Assembly: GCF_007997385.1 (NCBI RefSeq)
Contig: NZ_VOSC01000012.1
Span: forward strand, 496,001 to 560,000
Length of the DNA stretch: 64,000 nucleotides
Origin: Seonamhaeicola algicola
GTDB taxonomy: Bacteria > Bacteroidota > Bacteroidia > Flavobacteriales > Flavobacteriaceae
Reading direction: 5' to 3'
Positions 18,301-27,075 of the stretch are shown here, piece after piece (position 1 is the stretch's first letter; the number at the start of each line of letters is the position of its first letter). A program made the translations under genes and the position numbers. The notes beneath the pieces were generated by a model. The model was not told where the DNA came from. It did no database searches and worked only from the letters and a program-made list of their open reading frames with translations.

Positions 18301-18709
18301 AAATAATATTGCAGAAAGATTAAGTTTATACACCAAACTTAATGAACTTGAAACCGAAGAAGAACTAACAAGGTTTGAAAATGATTTAATTGATAGGTTT
18401 GGGGAATTACCACCACAAGTGACCGATTTGTTAAACAGTGTCAAAATAAAGTGGTTAGCAACCAAAATAGGTTTTGAAAAAATAATAATGAAAAAAGGTA
18501 AACTTATAGGGTATTTTATAAGCAACCAACAAAGTAGTTTTTATCAAAGTAACACGTTTACAAATGTTTTAAAATACGTGCAAACACATCCTAATATTTG
18601 CAAAATGAAAGAGAAAGAAACACGTCAAGGCTTAAGATTAATACTTACCTTTAATGCAGTAAACTCAGTACAAAAAGCTTTAACATTATTAAAACCAATT
18701 ATGGCGTAA
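15353..18709 (+). CDS. mfd: Transcription-repair coupling factor Mfd
   Basis: A 1118-residue DNA translocase that removes RNA polymerase stalled at lesions and recruits UvrA. The UvrB-like N-terminal module contains FYPGSYRRPYQIEETDNANVL and EFSVRGGIVDVFS. The RNA-polymerase-interacting CarD-like domain begins near residue 439 (GDYVTHIDHGIGRFGGL). The RecG-like motor has Walker A GFGKTE near 590 and the DEEQ box near 689, then motif VI in the region HQMRGRVGRS, and the TRCF C-terminal domain near 970-1080. The start is a GTG at 15353. It is full length and intact, and is followed 19 bases later by the TlpA-like gene. Confidence 0.97.
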   Translation: MSKTHISQAYLQVLQTHNLQDAIAQKQSKTHLKGLVGSSLSFVIANAFKQAKKPFLLVFDDKEEAAHYLNDFEQLCDKTDVLFYPGSYRRPYQIEETDNANVLLRAEVLNRINSQKKPALIVTYPDALFEQVVTRKELERNTLKIAVADNLSIDFVNEVLFEYKFKRVDFVTEPGEFSVRGGIVDVFSFSNDEPYRIEFFGDEVDSIRTFDVASQLSINQIKKINIIPNVANKLLEERRQSFLRYIAQKTVVGIKNANMLFSRIDDFFEKAEAAFTNLSPDIKHSKPQELFCNSALLKSQLLEFSILEFGTQNIFTNSTKETHQTLAFNTAPQPSFNKQFNLLIEDLNTNHNNGYTNYIACISEQQAKRFHDIFDDSNLEVAPYNTVILSLHQGFVDHENKIVCYTDHQIFERYHKFSIKNGYAKKQAITLKELTNLDIGDYVTHIDHGIGRFGGLQKIDVEGKKQEAIKLIYGERDVLYLSIHSLHKITKYNGKDGKPPKVYKLGSNAWKTLKQKTKAKVKHIAFNLIKLYAKRKTEKGYQYKPDSYMQHELEASFIYEDTPDQSTATADIKADMESERPMDRLICGDVGFGKTEVAIRAAFKAVDNGKQVAVLVPTTILAYQHARTFRKRLKDFPVTVDYVNRFRTAKQKRETLEQLEKGGVDIIIGTHQLVNKNVKFKDLGLLIVDEEQKFGVAVKEKLKTIKENVDVLTLTATPIPRTLQFSLMAARDLSVITTPPPNRYPIESHVIRFNEETIRDAVSYEIERGGQIFFIHNRIENIKEVAGMIQRLVPDAKIGVGHGQMEGKKLEELMLQFMDGGFDVLVSTTIIESGLDVPNANTIFINNANNFGLSDLHQMRGRVGRSNKKAFCYFITPEYSAMTEDARKRISALEQFTDLGSGFNIAMKDLEIRGAGDLLGGEQSGFINEIGFDTYQKILNEAIEELKENEFKDLYDTPEENKTYVKDVTIDTDFELLFPDSYINNIAERLSLYTKLNELETEEELTRFENDLIDRFGELPPQVTDLLNSVKIKWLATKIGFEKIIMKKGKLIGYFISNQQSSFYQSNTFTNVLKYVQTHPNICKMKEKETRQGLRLILTFNAVNSVQKALTLLKPIMA

Positions 18710-18728
18710 TTATTGCCTAAAAAATAAT

Positions 18729-20060
18729 ATGAAACACTGTTTAAAACTTATTCTATCACTATTAATATTTCCCGCAATAGTTTGGGGGCAACACACAATT
18801 AAAGGTAAGTTTTCACCTCCCGAAGATTATAAAATTGCGCTTCTTTACAAAGTAACACCAACAGTTTCACAATACATTACAAATGCTAGTGTAAATACAG
18901 ATGGTACGTTTCAGTTAAAATTAGACTCTACAGCCACAAAAGGCATGTATAGGTTAGTGTATGCCATACCGCAAGAAGATTATAATTTTGATATTATTTA
19001 CAACAAAAATGAAGATATTGAACTTACATTTAACTCTGAAACAGGCGTAAAATTTCAAAAATCTGTTGAAAACAAATTACTCACATCATACACCAATAGC
19101 ATGTCTATGGTTACGCATAGTATTGGCAAGTTTTACGCTGAAAAAAGTAAAGATACATTAGCACTTCTTAAAATTTTTGATACCCAAAGAAAAACACAAA
19201 AAAGCTATGAAGAAGCCGCTAAAGATCTTATAGTTTTAAACTTCATAAAAGCAAATAAGCCATACATTCCCTCAACTTTTGAAAATGTAAAAACCTACAT
19301 TAATAATTTAAAAAAGCATTATTTTGATTATGTAGATTTTACCAACAAAACCTTGCAAAGCTCTAATATTTTAGAAGAAAAAATGCTAAACTATGTTTTT
19401 GGTATGAATACCGATGCTAAAAACGAAGTTGAAAATTATAAAGCAAACATTAACACGGTAGCTAACGCTATGAAACCTGCACACAACAAAGTAAAACGTA
19501 TTTTGTTGGTAAGTTTATGGCAGCAAATGGTAGATTTAAACCAAGAAGCTGTAGCTAATTATATTTCAGAAACGTATTTAATGGATATTGCAGTAGCCTT
19601 AAATGACCAAGAGCTTGTAAATAGTTTGATAACTTTTGAAAATTTATCACTTGGTAAAGTTGCACCAGATTTTGATATTGAAATAACACAAAACGGAAAA
19701 AAAGTAACTAAAAAACTAACTGAACTTCAAGGTTCAGATAAATATGTTATTGTTTTTTGGAGCAGTGCTTGCTCACATTGTTTAGATGAAATTCCTATGT
19801 TACAAAAGTTTATGAAGTCTCAAACAAATGTAAAAGTAGTTGCTGTAGCTTTAGAAAATGAACCTTATAAATGGAAAAGTTTAACTTATGATTATCCAGA
19901 TTTTATACATGTTTACGGTGAAGGAAAATGGGATAATCCTATAGGCGATGATTATGCTGTAACAGCCACACCAACCTATTTTGTTTTAGATAAAGACAAA
20001 AAAATTATTGCTAAACCAGAAGATTTTGATGCCTTTATAAAGTTTTTTCAAGAAGAATAG
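18729..20060 (+). CDS. Exported TlpA-like thiol-disulfide oxidoreductase with DUF4369-type N-terminus
   Basis: A 443-residue exported protein. The signal peptide (about 1-20) ends IVWGQ. The N-terminal 100 residues are beta-rich (TIKGKFSPPEDYKIALLYKV) like DUF4369 domains, a helical middle follows, and the thioredoxin fold starts near residue 313 (GKVAPDFDIEI). The redox site is CSHC (Cys348, Cys351) in the context WSSACSHCLDEIPML. The cis-Pro region is VTATPTYFVLD. Such proteins reduce or exchange disulfides in the periplasm. It lies just after mfd on the same strand and may be transcribed with it; no functional link is evident. Confidence 0.85.
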   Translation: MKHCLKLILSLLIFPAIVWGQHTIKGKFSPPEDYKIALLYKVTPTVSQYITNASVNTDGTFQLKLDSTATKGMYRLVYAIPQEDYNFDIIYNKNEDIELTFNSETGVKFQKSVENKLLTSYTNSMSMVTHSIGKFYAEKSKDTLALLKIFDTQRKTQKSYEEAAKDLIVLNFIKANKPYIPSTFENVKTYINNLKKHYFDYVDFTNKTLQSSNILEEKMLNYVFGMNTDAKNEVENYKANINTVANAMKPAHNKVKRILLVSLWQQMVDLNQEAVANYISETYLMDIAVALNDQELVNSLITFENLSLGKVAPDFDIEITQNGKKVTKKLTELQGSDKYVIVFWSSACSHCLDEIPMLQKFMKSQTNVKVVAVALENEPYKWKSLTYDYPDFIHVYGEGKWDNPIGDDYAVTATPTYFVLDKDKKIIAKPEDFDAFIKFFQEE

Positions 20061-20065
20061 TAGCA

Positions 20066-20425
20066 TTAAAAATGATAAAAAGCATCCTTTAAATGTTCAA
20101 TTTTAAAGGTTTTGTTGTCTTTCACAATAGCAATAATATCAAAACGTACTTCAACGTTTAAGCTATTAACGGTTACATACTCATCAACCGCTTTTACTAA
20201 ATTTTTTATTTGTTTTGGTTTTACAAAATCTTGCGGATTACCAAAATCTGTGTTAGACCGGGTTTTTACCTCAATAATAGCAAGTATGTCTTTTTTTGAA
20301 GCAATTATATCAACTTCGGCTTTGTTAAAACGGTAGTTGCGCTCAATAATATTGTAATTGTTTTCAATAAGAAAATCAACCGCTAGTTGTTCGCCTTTTT
20401 TACCTAATTCGTTGTGTTGTGCCAT
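20066..20425 (-). CDS. YraN/UPF0102 family endonuclease-like protein
   Basis: A 119-residue cytoplasmic protein of the YraN (UPF0102) family, close to the usual length. It carries the nuclease-like set of residues Glu12 (GKKGEQLAVDFL), Asp39 (KAEVDIIA) and Glu52-x-Lys54 (IIEVKTR), the pattern of the PD-(D/E)xK/Holliday-resolvase-like fold. The cellular role of the family is not settled. It is convergent with the TlpA-like gene with five bases between the two stops. Confidence 0.9.
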   Translation of the reverse strand: MAQHNELGKKGEQLAVDFLIENNYNIIERNYRFNKAEVDIIASKKDILAIIEVKTRSNTDFGNPQDFVKPKQIKNLVKAVDEYVTVNSLNVEVRFDIIAIVKDNKTFKIEHLKDAFYHF

Positions 20426-20542
20426 GAAATAAAGGTAAAAATTTTTATTTTTTTAATAGGAAGAACTAATTAATACTTCTAAGAATTGAATATAGTTTTA
20501 CAATTTATCAAATATCTCCAACCAAATCAAGAATAGATATTA

Positions 20543-21703
20543 TTATCCTCTAAACAAAAAGAAATCATCTTTCATGTCTTCAATTTGAGCATCTTCGTTG
20601 GTAATGATATAATCAATGGCTTGCGAAGTAAAAGCGTCGCCTTTTTCGGTCAACGACACAATGTTTTTATTAAACTTAATCATATTGTTTTTTAAAGCTA
20701 AATCTAACACGGTTTTACTTCTTACTTTTTGCCAATTTATATGTTCGTTTAAGTGGTTTACATGGCGCTCTCTTTCATCGGTATGATTTTTTAAATGCAA
20801 TAAAAACGTTAGTAAAAGTACTTCGGTGCGTTGTTGTTTTTCGCGGTATAAAACAGCAATAACACCTTTGTTTGGAGCAAATAAATACACCAATAAAAAG
20901 ATGATGCCTAACATGGTGGTTATGGAGCCAGATATGGAAGCATCTAAACCATGTGCTAACCAATAGCCAGAAATAGCCGAAAACACACCAAAACCAACCG
21001 AGTACAAAAGCATCTTTTTTAAATTGGTAGTTAATAAGTAGGCTGTTGCGGGTGGCGCAATCATTAAAGCAACTACTAAAATGGCTCCAACGGCATCAAA
21101 AGCTCCAACGGTTGTAATAGATGAGACTGTCATGAGTCCGTAATGAATTACAGCCGGCGAAAACCCAAGTGAAGCTGCTAAACCAACATCAAAAGTGCTT
21201 ACTTTAAGTTCTTTAAAAAAGGTAAAAAGTAGTGCGATGGTAATAATTAGAATGCTACCGATAATCCATAAGGATTTCGGACCAACATCTGCACCAGAAA
21301 TTACCATTCTATCGAAAGGTGCAAAGGCGAGTTCGCCAAGTAAAACAGCATCGACATCTAAATGGACATCGTTAGCATTTTTAGCAATTAAAATAACACC
21401 AGCACTAAATAAGGTTGGGAATACTAAACCAATAGCGGTATCTTCTTTTACTAAACCCGTTTTTTGAATGTATTCTACTAAAACAACGGTTATAATGCCG
21501 GTTAATGCAGCTAGTAAAATAAGTAATGGCGAATTTAAATCTTGGGTAATAAAAAAACCAATGACTATGCCTGGTAAAATAGAATGGCTAATAGCATCGC
21601 TTATCATGGCCATTTTACGAAGCACCAAAAATGTACCCGGAATAGCGCAAGCAATTGCAACAATACTTGCAATAAGTTGTATTTCTAATTGTGCGTTACT
21701 CAT
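20543..21703 (-). CDS. Metal ABC transporter permease with C-terminal winged-helix-like tail (second permease)
   Basis: A 386-residue protein. The first 285 residues are a ZnuB/TroC-type permease with about eight or nine membrane helices (PGTFLVLRKMAMISDAISHS, then GLVFPTLFSAGVILIA). After the last helix (LVYLFAPNKGVIAVLYR) comes a soluble tail of about 95 residues, including DLALKNNMIKFNKNIVSLTEKGDAF. The LTEKG wing resembles the one in the DtxR-type repressor of this locus (LKLTEKGNKMA). The gene overlaps the upstream permease by 8 bases, so translation is coupled. Substrate is probably manganese, zinc or iron. The tail may sense metal or be a scaffold; that is inference. Confidence 0.9.
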   Translation of the reverse strand: MSNAQLEIQLIASIVAIACAIPGTFLVLRKMAMISDAISHSILPGIVIGFFITQDLNSPLLILLAALTGIITVVLVEYIQKTGLVKEDTAIGLVFPTLFSAGVILIAKNANDVHLDVDAVLLGELAFAPFDRMVISGADVGPKSLWIIGSILIITIALLFTFFKELKVSTFDVGLAASLGFSPAVIHYGLMTVSSITTVGAFDAVGAILVVALMIAPPATAYLLTTNLKKMLLYSVGFGVFSAISGYWLAHGLDASISGSITTMLGIIFLLVYLFAPNKGVIAVLYREKQQRTEVLLLTFLLHLKNHTDERERHVNHLNEHINWQKVRSKTVLDLALKNNMIKFNKNIVSLTEKGDAFTSQAIDYIITNEDAQIEDMKDDFFLFRG

Positions 21704-22823
21704 TGGTTTTGTTTTGCTGATTGTATAAATTTGAAGCCGTTTTGTAACCTTCTTCGGTTAAGCTCCACATGTTTCCATCTAACTTTACAAAATTCTTTTT
21801 TTCTAGTTTTTGAAGTGTTCCGCGGGTGTATCCGTGGAAATTATTTAAAATTTTAATAGCATGCGGATGTGAAATATTATCGTGATCTTCGGCGATATGA
21901 AACATAAACGTTAGGGTTTTATGAAGCTGTAAATCGCGACGGTTTTTTATAAATCGTATTTGTTTAAATAGTAATCCGCGGCTTGGTGAAAATACAAACG
22001 AAAATAGTACAAAAACACCTGCGATTATAACGATTACCGGACCAGTAGATAAATTGTTTTGTGTGGCGCTAATAGCAGTTCCAAATACACCAGAAAACGC
22101 ACCAAATAGAGCTGCTAAAAACACCATAGTGCTTAGTTTGTTTGTCCATTGGCGAGCTGCTGCTGCTGGCGCCAGTAACATAGCACTCATTAAAACTACG
22201 CCAACTGTTTGCAAGCCTAAAACAATGGCTAAAACTATAAACGAGGTTATTAAAACATCGATAAACTTGGTATTAAAACCGAGTGTTTTGGTATAATCGG
22301 CATCAAATAAAAGTATTTTAAACTCTTTCCAGAAAAACAATAATACCAGTAAACATATACCTGAAACTAAAGCCATAAGCCATACATCGCTTTCAACAAG
22401 TGTTGCGGCTTGACCAAATAAATATTTATCTAATCCTGCTTGATTGGCATTGGGTTGTTTTTGAATAAACGTGAGTAGTAACATACCGAAACCAAAAAAC
22501 AAGGATAGAATTAAACCTAAAGCAGTATCGGATTTTAAATGCGTTTTTTTAACAATGCCTCGAATCCAGAACGTGCCAATTAAGCCGCTAACCAAAGCAC
22601 CAATTAATAAAATGTTTGAATCTTTTGTTCCGGTTAATAAAAAAGCAATGGCTATACCTGGTAATGCAGCATGAGAAATAGCATCGCCCAACAAACTTTG
22701 TTTTCGTAATACTGCAAAACTGCCCAACATACCTGTTACCGCACCTAAAATGGCTGTGCCCAATGTTATGGTACGCAGTGTGTAGTCTGTAAAAAGAAGT
22801 TCTATGTATTCTTTAATGTTCAA
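21696..22823 (-). CDS. Metal ABC transporter permease with C-terminal winged-helix-like tail (first permease)
   Basis: A 375-residue protein with the same plan as its neighbour. The ZnuB/TroC-type membrane domain shows GSFAVLRKQSLLGDAISHAALPG and PAAAARQWTNKLSTMVFL, and is followed after FSPSRGLLFKQ by a tail of about 85 residues containing HAIKILNNFHGYTRGTLQKLEKKN and WSLTEEGYKTA. This tail looks like a winged helix of the DtxR/MarR kind. It starts 19 bases after the ATPase stop and overlaps the second permease, so the two permeases probably form a heterodimer in the inner membrane with the ATPase at 22843-23598. Confidence 0.9.
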   Translation of the reverse strand: MNIKEYIELLFTDYTLRTITLGTAILGAVTGMLGSFAVLRKQSLLGDAISHAALPGIAIAFLLTGTKDSNILLIGALVSGLIGTFWIRGIVKKTHLKSDTALGLILSLFFGFGMLLLTFIQKQPNANQAGLDKYLFGQAATLVESDVWLMALVSGICLLVLLFFWKEFKILLFDADYTKTLGFNTKFIDVLITSFIVLAIVLGLQTVGVVLMSAMLLAPAAAARQWTNKLSTMVFLAALFGAFSGVFGTAISATQNNLSTGPVIVIIAGVFVLFSFVFSPSRGLLFKQIRFIKNRRDLQLHKTLTFMFHIAEDHDNISHPHAIKILNNFHGYTRGTLQKLEKKNFVKLDGNMWSLTEEGYKTASNLYNQQNKTNE

Positions 22824-22842
22824 TTAATTATTTTTTATAGAT

Positions 22843-23598
22843 TTATTTCTGCAAACTTACTTTATAGTTAATACCATAGGTTTTTGTTAAATAATCGTCG
22901 TTAAATATATCTTTTACTGGGCCTGTGGCTATTTTTTTTACGTTTAAAAAGGTTACCCAATCGAAATATTCGGGAACAGTTTGCAAATCGTGATGCACAA
23001 CAATTACTGTTTTTCCGGCTTTTCGTAAGGCTTTTAAAATGTTTATAATGGCTATTTCGGTGGTGGCATCTACACCTTGAAACGGTTCATCCATAAAATA
23101 AATTGAGGCATTTTGCACCAAGGCTCTGGCTAAAAATATACGTTGTTGCTGGCCGCCAGATAACTGACTTATTTGTCGGTTTTTAAAAGGAAGCATACCA
23201 ACTTTTTCTAAAGCTTCAAGCGCTTCTTTTTTTTGTTTTTGCCCTGGGCGTTTTATCCAACCCAAATTGCCGTAAGTTCCCATCATAACAACATCGAGTG
23301 CTGTGGTAGGAAAATCCCAATCTACACTGCCTTTTTGAGGAACGTAGGCTACTAATTTTCGTTGCTTATCGTATGGCTTGCCGTAAATGGAAACACTTCC
23401 AGCAATAGGTTTTAAAATACCTAAAATAGATTTTATTAGGGTTGATTTTCCGGCACCGTTGGGCCCAACAATAGCCATAAGAACGCCTTCGGGAATTTCT
23501 AAATCGATATCCCAAAGCACCGGTTTGTAATTGTAGGCTACAGTAAGGTCGTCTACTTTTACAGCTATTGGTGTTGCTTTATTTTTATTATCAATCAT
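22843..23598 (-). CDS. Metal ABC transporter ATP-binding protein
   Basis: A 251-residue ABC ATPase. Walker A is GPNGAGKST (residues 45-53), the signature is LSGGQQQR, Walker B is [12 protein letters not shown], and the switch His is in VIVVHHDL. It is of the ZnuC/MntB/TroB class, powering import of Mn, Zn or Fe through the two permeases encoded immediately downstream. A 284-base gap with a repeat-like element separates it from the binding-protein gene upstream, so it may have its own promoter or depend on read-through. Confidence 0.93.
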   Translation of the reverse strand: MIDNKNKATPIAVKVDDLTVAYNYKPVLWDIDLEIPEGVLMAIVGPNGAGKSTLIKSILGILKPIAGSVSIYGKPYDKQRKLVAYVPQKGSVDWDFPTTALDVVMMGTYGNLGWIKRPGQKQKKEALEALEKVGMLPFKNRQISQLSGGQQQRIFLARALVQNASIYFMDEPFQGVDATTEIAIINILKALRKAGKTVIVVHHDLQTVPEYFDWVTFLNVKKIATGPVKDIFNDDYLTKTYGINYKVSLQK

Positions 23599-23635
23599 AA
23601 CCTATTGTTCTGTTGACTGTTTGTTTTTTTATTTT

Positions 23636-23848
23636 GTTTCATTCATTTTTTGCTTGTCCAAAAAACGAATCAAAAAAGGACATTCAAGTCGAGGAATTTT
23701 TTATTTCGATAAAAAAATCGAAATAAAAACCGATTTGAAAACTCCGCGTCGAACGCCGTTCTCCCGATTTCGGAGCTTTTCTTCATCTATTCTGCGCCTT
23801 GACTTTCAATTCAAAAGAATTGATTTGGGACTTTACTTTTTGCTTTTT
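23636..23848. repeat. Interspersed repeat-like element in the metal operon
   Basis: Between the ATPase and the binding-protein gene lies a segment whose ends read TTTTTGCTTGTCC…AAAAAAGGACA and GCCTTGACTTTC…GGGACTTTACTTTTTGC. It contains a hairpin from ATTTCGATAAAAAAATCGAAAT at its left part. From general knowledge, flavobacterial genomes carry scattered elements that start near 'GCTTGTCCAAAAA-CGAA' and end near 'CTTGACTTT…GGGACTTT'. A 78-codon ORF across it (23621-23857) looks like a by-product. I saw no second copy in the window, so the repeat status is from memory and unproven. Confidence 0.45.
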
Positions 23849-23882
23849 TTAGTTTAAACACAAGGAACAGTTGTAGATTACT

Positions 23883-24812
23883 CTACTCGTTCGAGGCTTT
23901 TAGTGCTTCAATAATAGTTTTTACATTATACTTGTACATGCCAATATACGTGCCTTCTACTGTTGCTGTTGTTCCTAATGCATCAGAATATAAAGTTCCG
24001 CCAATAGCAACCTCGTGATTTTTCGATTTTACTGCGGCTTGCAAAGCTTCAATGGTGCGTTTGGGTACCGAGCTTTCTACAAAAATAGCATTCACCTTAT
24101 TCTCAATAATAAAGGCTGCGAGCTTTTGTACGTCTTGCACACCAGCTTCGGTTGCTGTTGATAAACCTTGTAAGCCTACAACTTCAAAATGAAACGATTT
24201 TCCGAAATAGTTAAACGCATCATGTGCTGTTACCAATATGCGTTTTTCCTGCGGAAGCGTTTCAATTATTCCTGAAATTTCCTGTTTTAAAGTTACTAAT
24301 TGCGCATGATAACTTTCCCAATTTTTTCTGAAAGTTTCTGCTTGTTCGGGTAATTCAACTTCAAGGGTTTTCGTTACAAAAGCTCCTGCTTGTAACCAAT
24401 AATCGATGTTAAACCAAATGTGCGGATCATAGTTTGATGCAAAATACTCAGAGCCAATTAATGTGTTTTTATCTAAAGCATTGGCAATAGCAATGGTTTT
24501 TTTGTTTTTCATTTTTTCAAAAACTTCAACCAACTTACCTTCTAAATGTAAACCGTTATAAAAGATTATATCGGCATTGGCTAACTTGGTAACATCGCCT
24601 TCGCTGGCTTTGTATAGGTGCGGATCTACACCGCTTCCCATTAAACCTTTTATGTCTACAACATCGCCACCAATATTTTTAACCAAATCGGTAATCATGG
24701 TGGTTGTGGTTACTATTTGTAGTTTTCCTGATGATTTTTTGTTGCTTTTACAGCTAAAAACCATACTTAAAACACATAAGATTAAAACTACTTTTTTCAT
24801 ATTGGTATTCAT
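23883..24812 (-). CDS. Metal ABC transporter substrate-binding lipoprotein (ZnuA/TroA class)
   Basis: A protein of about 309 residues. The lipobox MVFSC gives Cys21 as the lipidated residue in the numbering from the ATG at 24812; a second ATG lies at 24800. It has the TroA/ZnuA ligands: His65 in VDPHLYKAS, the second His in NYDPHIWFN, and the Asp/Glu pair in the C-terminal lobe (VTAHDAFNYFG, NAIFVESSVPKRT). It lacks the long His-rich loop of many Zn-specific proteins, so manganese or iron is as likely as zinc. It starts only 7 bases after the stop of the TonB-dependent receptor, which supports one transcript. Confidence 0.93.
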   Translation of the reverse strand: MNTNMKKVVLILCVLSMVFSCKSNKKSSGKLQIVTTTTMITDLVKNIGGDVVDIKGLMGSGVDPHLYKASEGDVTKLANADIIFYNGLHLEGKLVEVFEKMKNKKTIAIANALDKNTLIGSEYFASNYDPHIWFNIDYWLQAGAFVTKTLEVELPEQAETFRKNWESYHAQLVTLKQEISGIIETLPQEKRILVTAHDAFNYFGKSFHFEVVGLQGLSTATEAGVQDVQKLAAFIIENKVNAIFVESSVPKRTIEALQAAVKSKNHEVAIGGTLYSDALGTTATVEGTYIGMYKYNVKTIIEALKASNE

Positions 24813-24819
24813 TTTAATA

Positions 24820-27075
24820 TTAATTTATGGTGTATCGTAATCCTAAAAATAAGCGTCGCCCTTGGTTTGGAGCATATACATACGACGGGTCAAAAGTTAA
24901 TGCATACGGGTTATTACTTGTTGGTATTACATTGCCTTGGGCATTAAATTGTACATTTTTATCAAAAGGATCTTGACTTCTGGCTATTATAAACGGGTTG
25001 CCTTCATTGGGTGTCCAATTTAATAGGTTTTTTACACCTAAATAGAATTCTAAATTAGCTTTACTGGTGTAGGTTAATTGAATGTTTTGAATGCTCCAAG
25101 TTGGTGAATAATCGCTACGCGGATCTAAATCGCCTAGTGTTGGTAAGCGCATAGGGCCGTAAATATTACCGGTATAATCTATAGTAATATTGCTTGGATA
25201 ATGTTTGTATGACAGAGACCAAACACCTGTATAACGCTCGGTTAAAATTTGTTGGGTAGTAATGTTATTTTCGGTTTGCGATACATCTTGAAGTGTGCCG
25301 CCAATAGATGCTTTAATACCGCTGCCTAAAACGGCATCAATATTTAAACTCATACCTTTTGAGGTTGAATGTCCATTTAAATTATCGTAAATAATTTGGT
25401 TTGGGTTCGTATCATAATCTGGTATTATAGCATTTGTAAAATGTGTGTACCAAGCCGATGCATCAACAGTGATTATTTGTCCTGTTTTAGTGTAAATTTT
25501 CTTTAAATAATTTAGGTTAATGTTGTATGATTGTTCTGGGTTTAGGGCTTCTTCAATAACAACATCGCGAGAGCCCGTTAATGCTGCGTGGTCTTCTGTA
25601 AATAAATTTACAACCCTAAAACCGGTACCGGCATTTAGTCTTAAAATATCATCATCAGTAGGTTTAAAGCGGTATGCTATTCGTGGTGTAAAAATAGCGC
25701 CATGCCTATCATCATAATCATAACGGGCACCTAAAAGCAAATGGTGTTTTTTTGCTATAGCAATTTCATCTTGAATAAAAATTGAAGGAATTACTATTTC
25801 ATCTGATGTTGTGGTTGCAGGCGTATTATCGTTATAATAATTATAGCGTGCTGCGAGTCCAAAAAGTAAATCGTGATTTTTTAAAGGTTTATCCCAAATA
25901 AGTTGACCAAAACCAATGCGTTGTTTGGCTAAATATGGTGTATTACCGTAAACTGAATTTTGGTCGTGATCGGAATATGAAAACTGAACATTAATTTTTT
26001 CATGAGTTGGTAATTGGTAGTTTCCTAACAGCTCGAAACGCGAAGTGTAAATGCTTTCGCCGTAAACCTCATTACCACCACGAAATGTTGGGTTCCATTG
26101 CATTTCGCCACCCCAGCGGTCTTCATAAAAATAACGACCTGCAAGTGAAAATAAACGATTGTTTTTTCGTTTAAAATTCCATTTTTGAAATACCGAAATG
26201 CGATCTTGTAAGGTTACATCGGTAAAATTATCATTATTATTATCAATTGGGTTAGCGTATTTAAAATAATTGGCACCAACTAAAACTGTAGCTTTTTTTC
26301 CGACTTTCGATTTAAAACCAACATCAAAATTAGCTTCGCCCCAACCTGTTACAAAACTATCATAAAAAAACGTGGGAGCATGTTCGGGTAATTTGGTGAT
26401 AATATTAATTAAACCACCAACTGCTTCGCTACCGTATAGCGATGATGCAGGACCTTTTACCACTTCAACTTGCTCAATTAATGAATTAGGAATTCCCGAT
26501 AAACCATAAACAGTAGATAAGCCACTTACAATAGGCATACCATCTATTAAAACCAGAGTGTAAGGGCCTTCAAGACCATTAATGTGTATGTCGCCTGTGT
26601 TACAAACATTACAATTAAGTTGCGGGCGTACACCATTTACGTTTTGCAAAGCTTCAAAAACATTTGCTGTTGGGTTTTTTTTAAAGAATGTAGGGGCGTA
26701 CACTTCAACAGGTACAGGACTTTCTAATCGTGACACTGCTTTTAGAGTTCCTGTAACAATAACTTCGTTTAAAAGTTGCGCTTCTTCTAAATTAAAATTT
26801 ACGGTAAGCGTTTCATCATTTTTTATGGTAATTTGTTTTTCAACCGTTTTAAAACCTGTAAACGATGCCACAAGTGTATAATTTCCTGCGGAAACGTTTT
26901 GTATTTTAAAAGCACCCTCTTCATTTGAAGCATTTCCTTTGCTAGTGCCTTTTAAATATACGTTTACAAAAGGAAGTGCTTCATTTTTATGGGTAACCTT
27001 ACCCTTAATATTTTGAGCATTTATAGTAGTTAGTAAAATACTATTTAATATGAAAAACATTTTAATTGTTTTCAT
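24820..27075 (-). CDS. TonB-dependent outer-membrane receptor, metal-linked
   Basis: A 751-residue receptor. The signal peptide is about residues 1-20 (INAQ), followed by a CarboxypepD-regulatory-like domain (GKVTHKNEALPFVNVYLKG), a TonB-box region (LLNEVIVTGTLKAVSRLES), the plug (GLEGPYTLVLIDGMPIVSG) and the 22-strand barrel ending in a Phe-free GLRYTIN. The plug carries the pair NCNVCNTGDIHINGLEG. The start codon lies 14 bases inside the end of the DtxR-type gene and the binding-protein gene follows 7 bases later. That context makes it the outer-membrane entry for the metal or metallophore handled by the ABC system; which metal is unknown. Confidence 0.93.
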   Translation of the reverse strand: MKTIKMFFILNSILLTTINAQNIKGKVTHKNEALPFVNVYLKGTSKGNASNEEGAFKIQNVSAGNYTLVASFTGFKTVEKQITIKNDETLTVNFNLEEAQLLNEVIVTGTLKAVSRLESPVPVEVYAPTFFKKNPTANVFEALQNVNGVRPQLNCNVCNTGDIHINGLEGPYTLVLIDGMPIVSGLSTVYGLSGIPNSLIEQVEVVKGPASSLYGSEAVGGLINIITKLPEHAPTFFYDSFVTGWGEANFDVGFKSKVGKKATVLVGANYFKYANPIDNNNDNFTDVTLQDRISVFQKWNFKRKNNRLFSLAGRYFYEDRWGGEMQWNPTFRGGNEVYGESIYTSRFELLGNYQLPTHEKINVQFSYSDHDQNSVYGNTPYLAKQRIGFGQLIWDKPLKNHDLLFGLAARYNYYNDNTPATTTSDEIVIPSIFIQDEIAIAKKHHLLLGARYDYDDRHGAIFTPRIAYRFKPTDDDILRLNAGTGFRVVNLFTEDHAALTGSRDVVIEEALNPEQSYNINLNYLKKIYTKTGQIITVDASAWYTHFTNAIIPDYDTNPNQIIYDNLNGHSTSKGMSLNIDAVLGSGIKASIGGTLQDVSQTENNITTQQILTERYTGVWSLSYKHYPSNITIDYTGNIYGPMRLPTLGDLDPRSDYSPTWSIQNIQLTYTSKANLEFYLGVKNLLNWTPNEGNPFIIARSQDPFDKNVQFNAQGNVIPTSNNPYALTFDPSYVYAPNQGRRLFLGLRYTIN

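Noticed and set aside
23621-23857. 78-codon ORF across the repeat-like element
   Set aside because: The translation is low-complexity, matches no family, and lies wholly in the structured intergenic element; probably not a gene.
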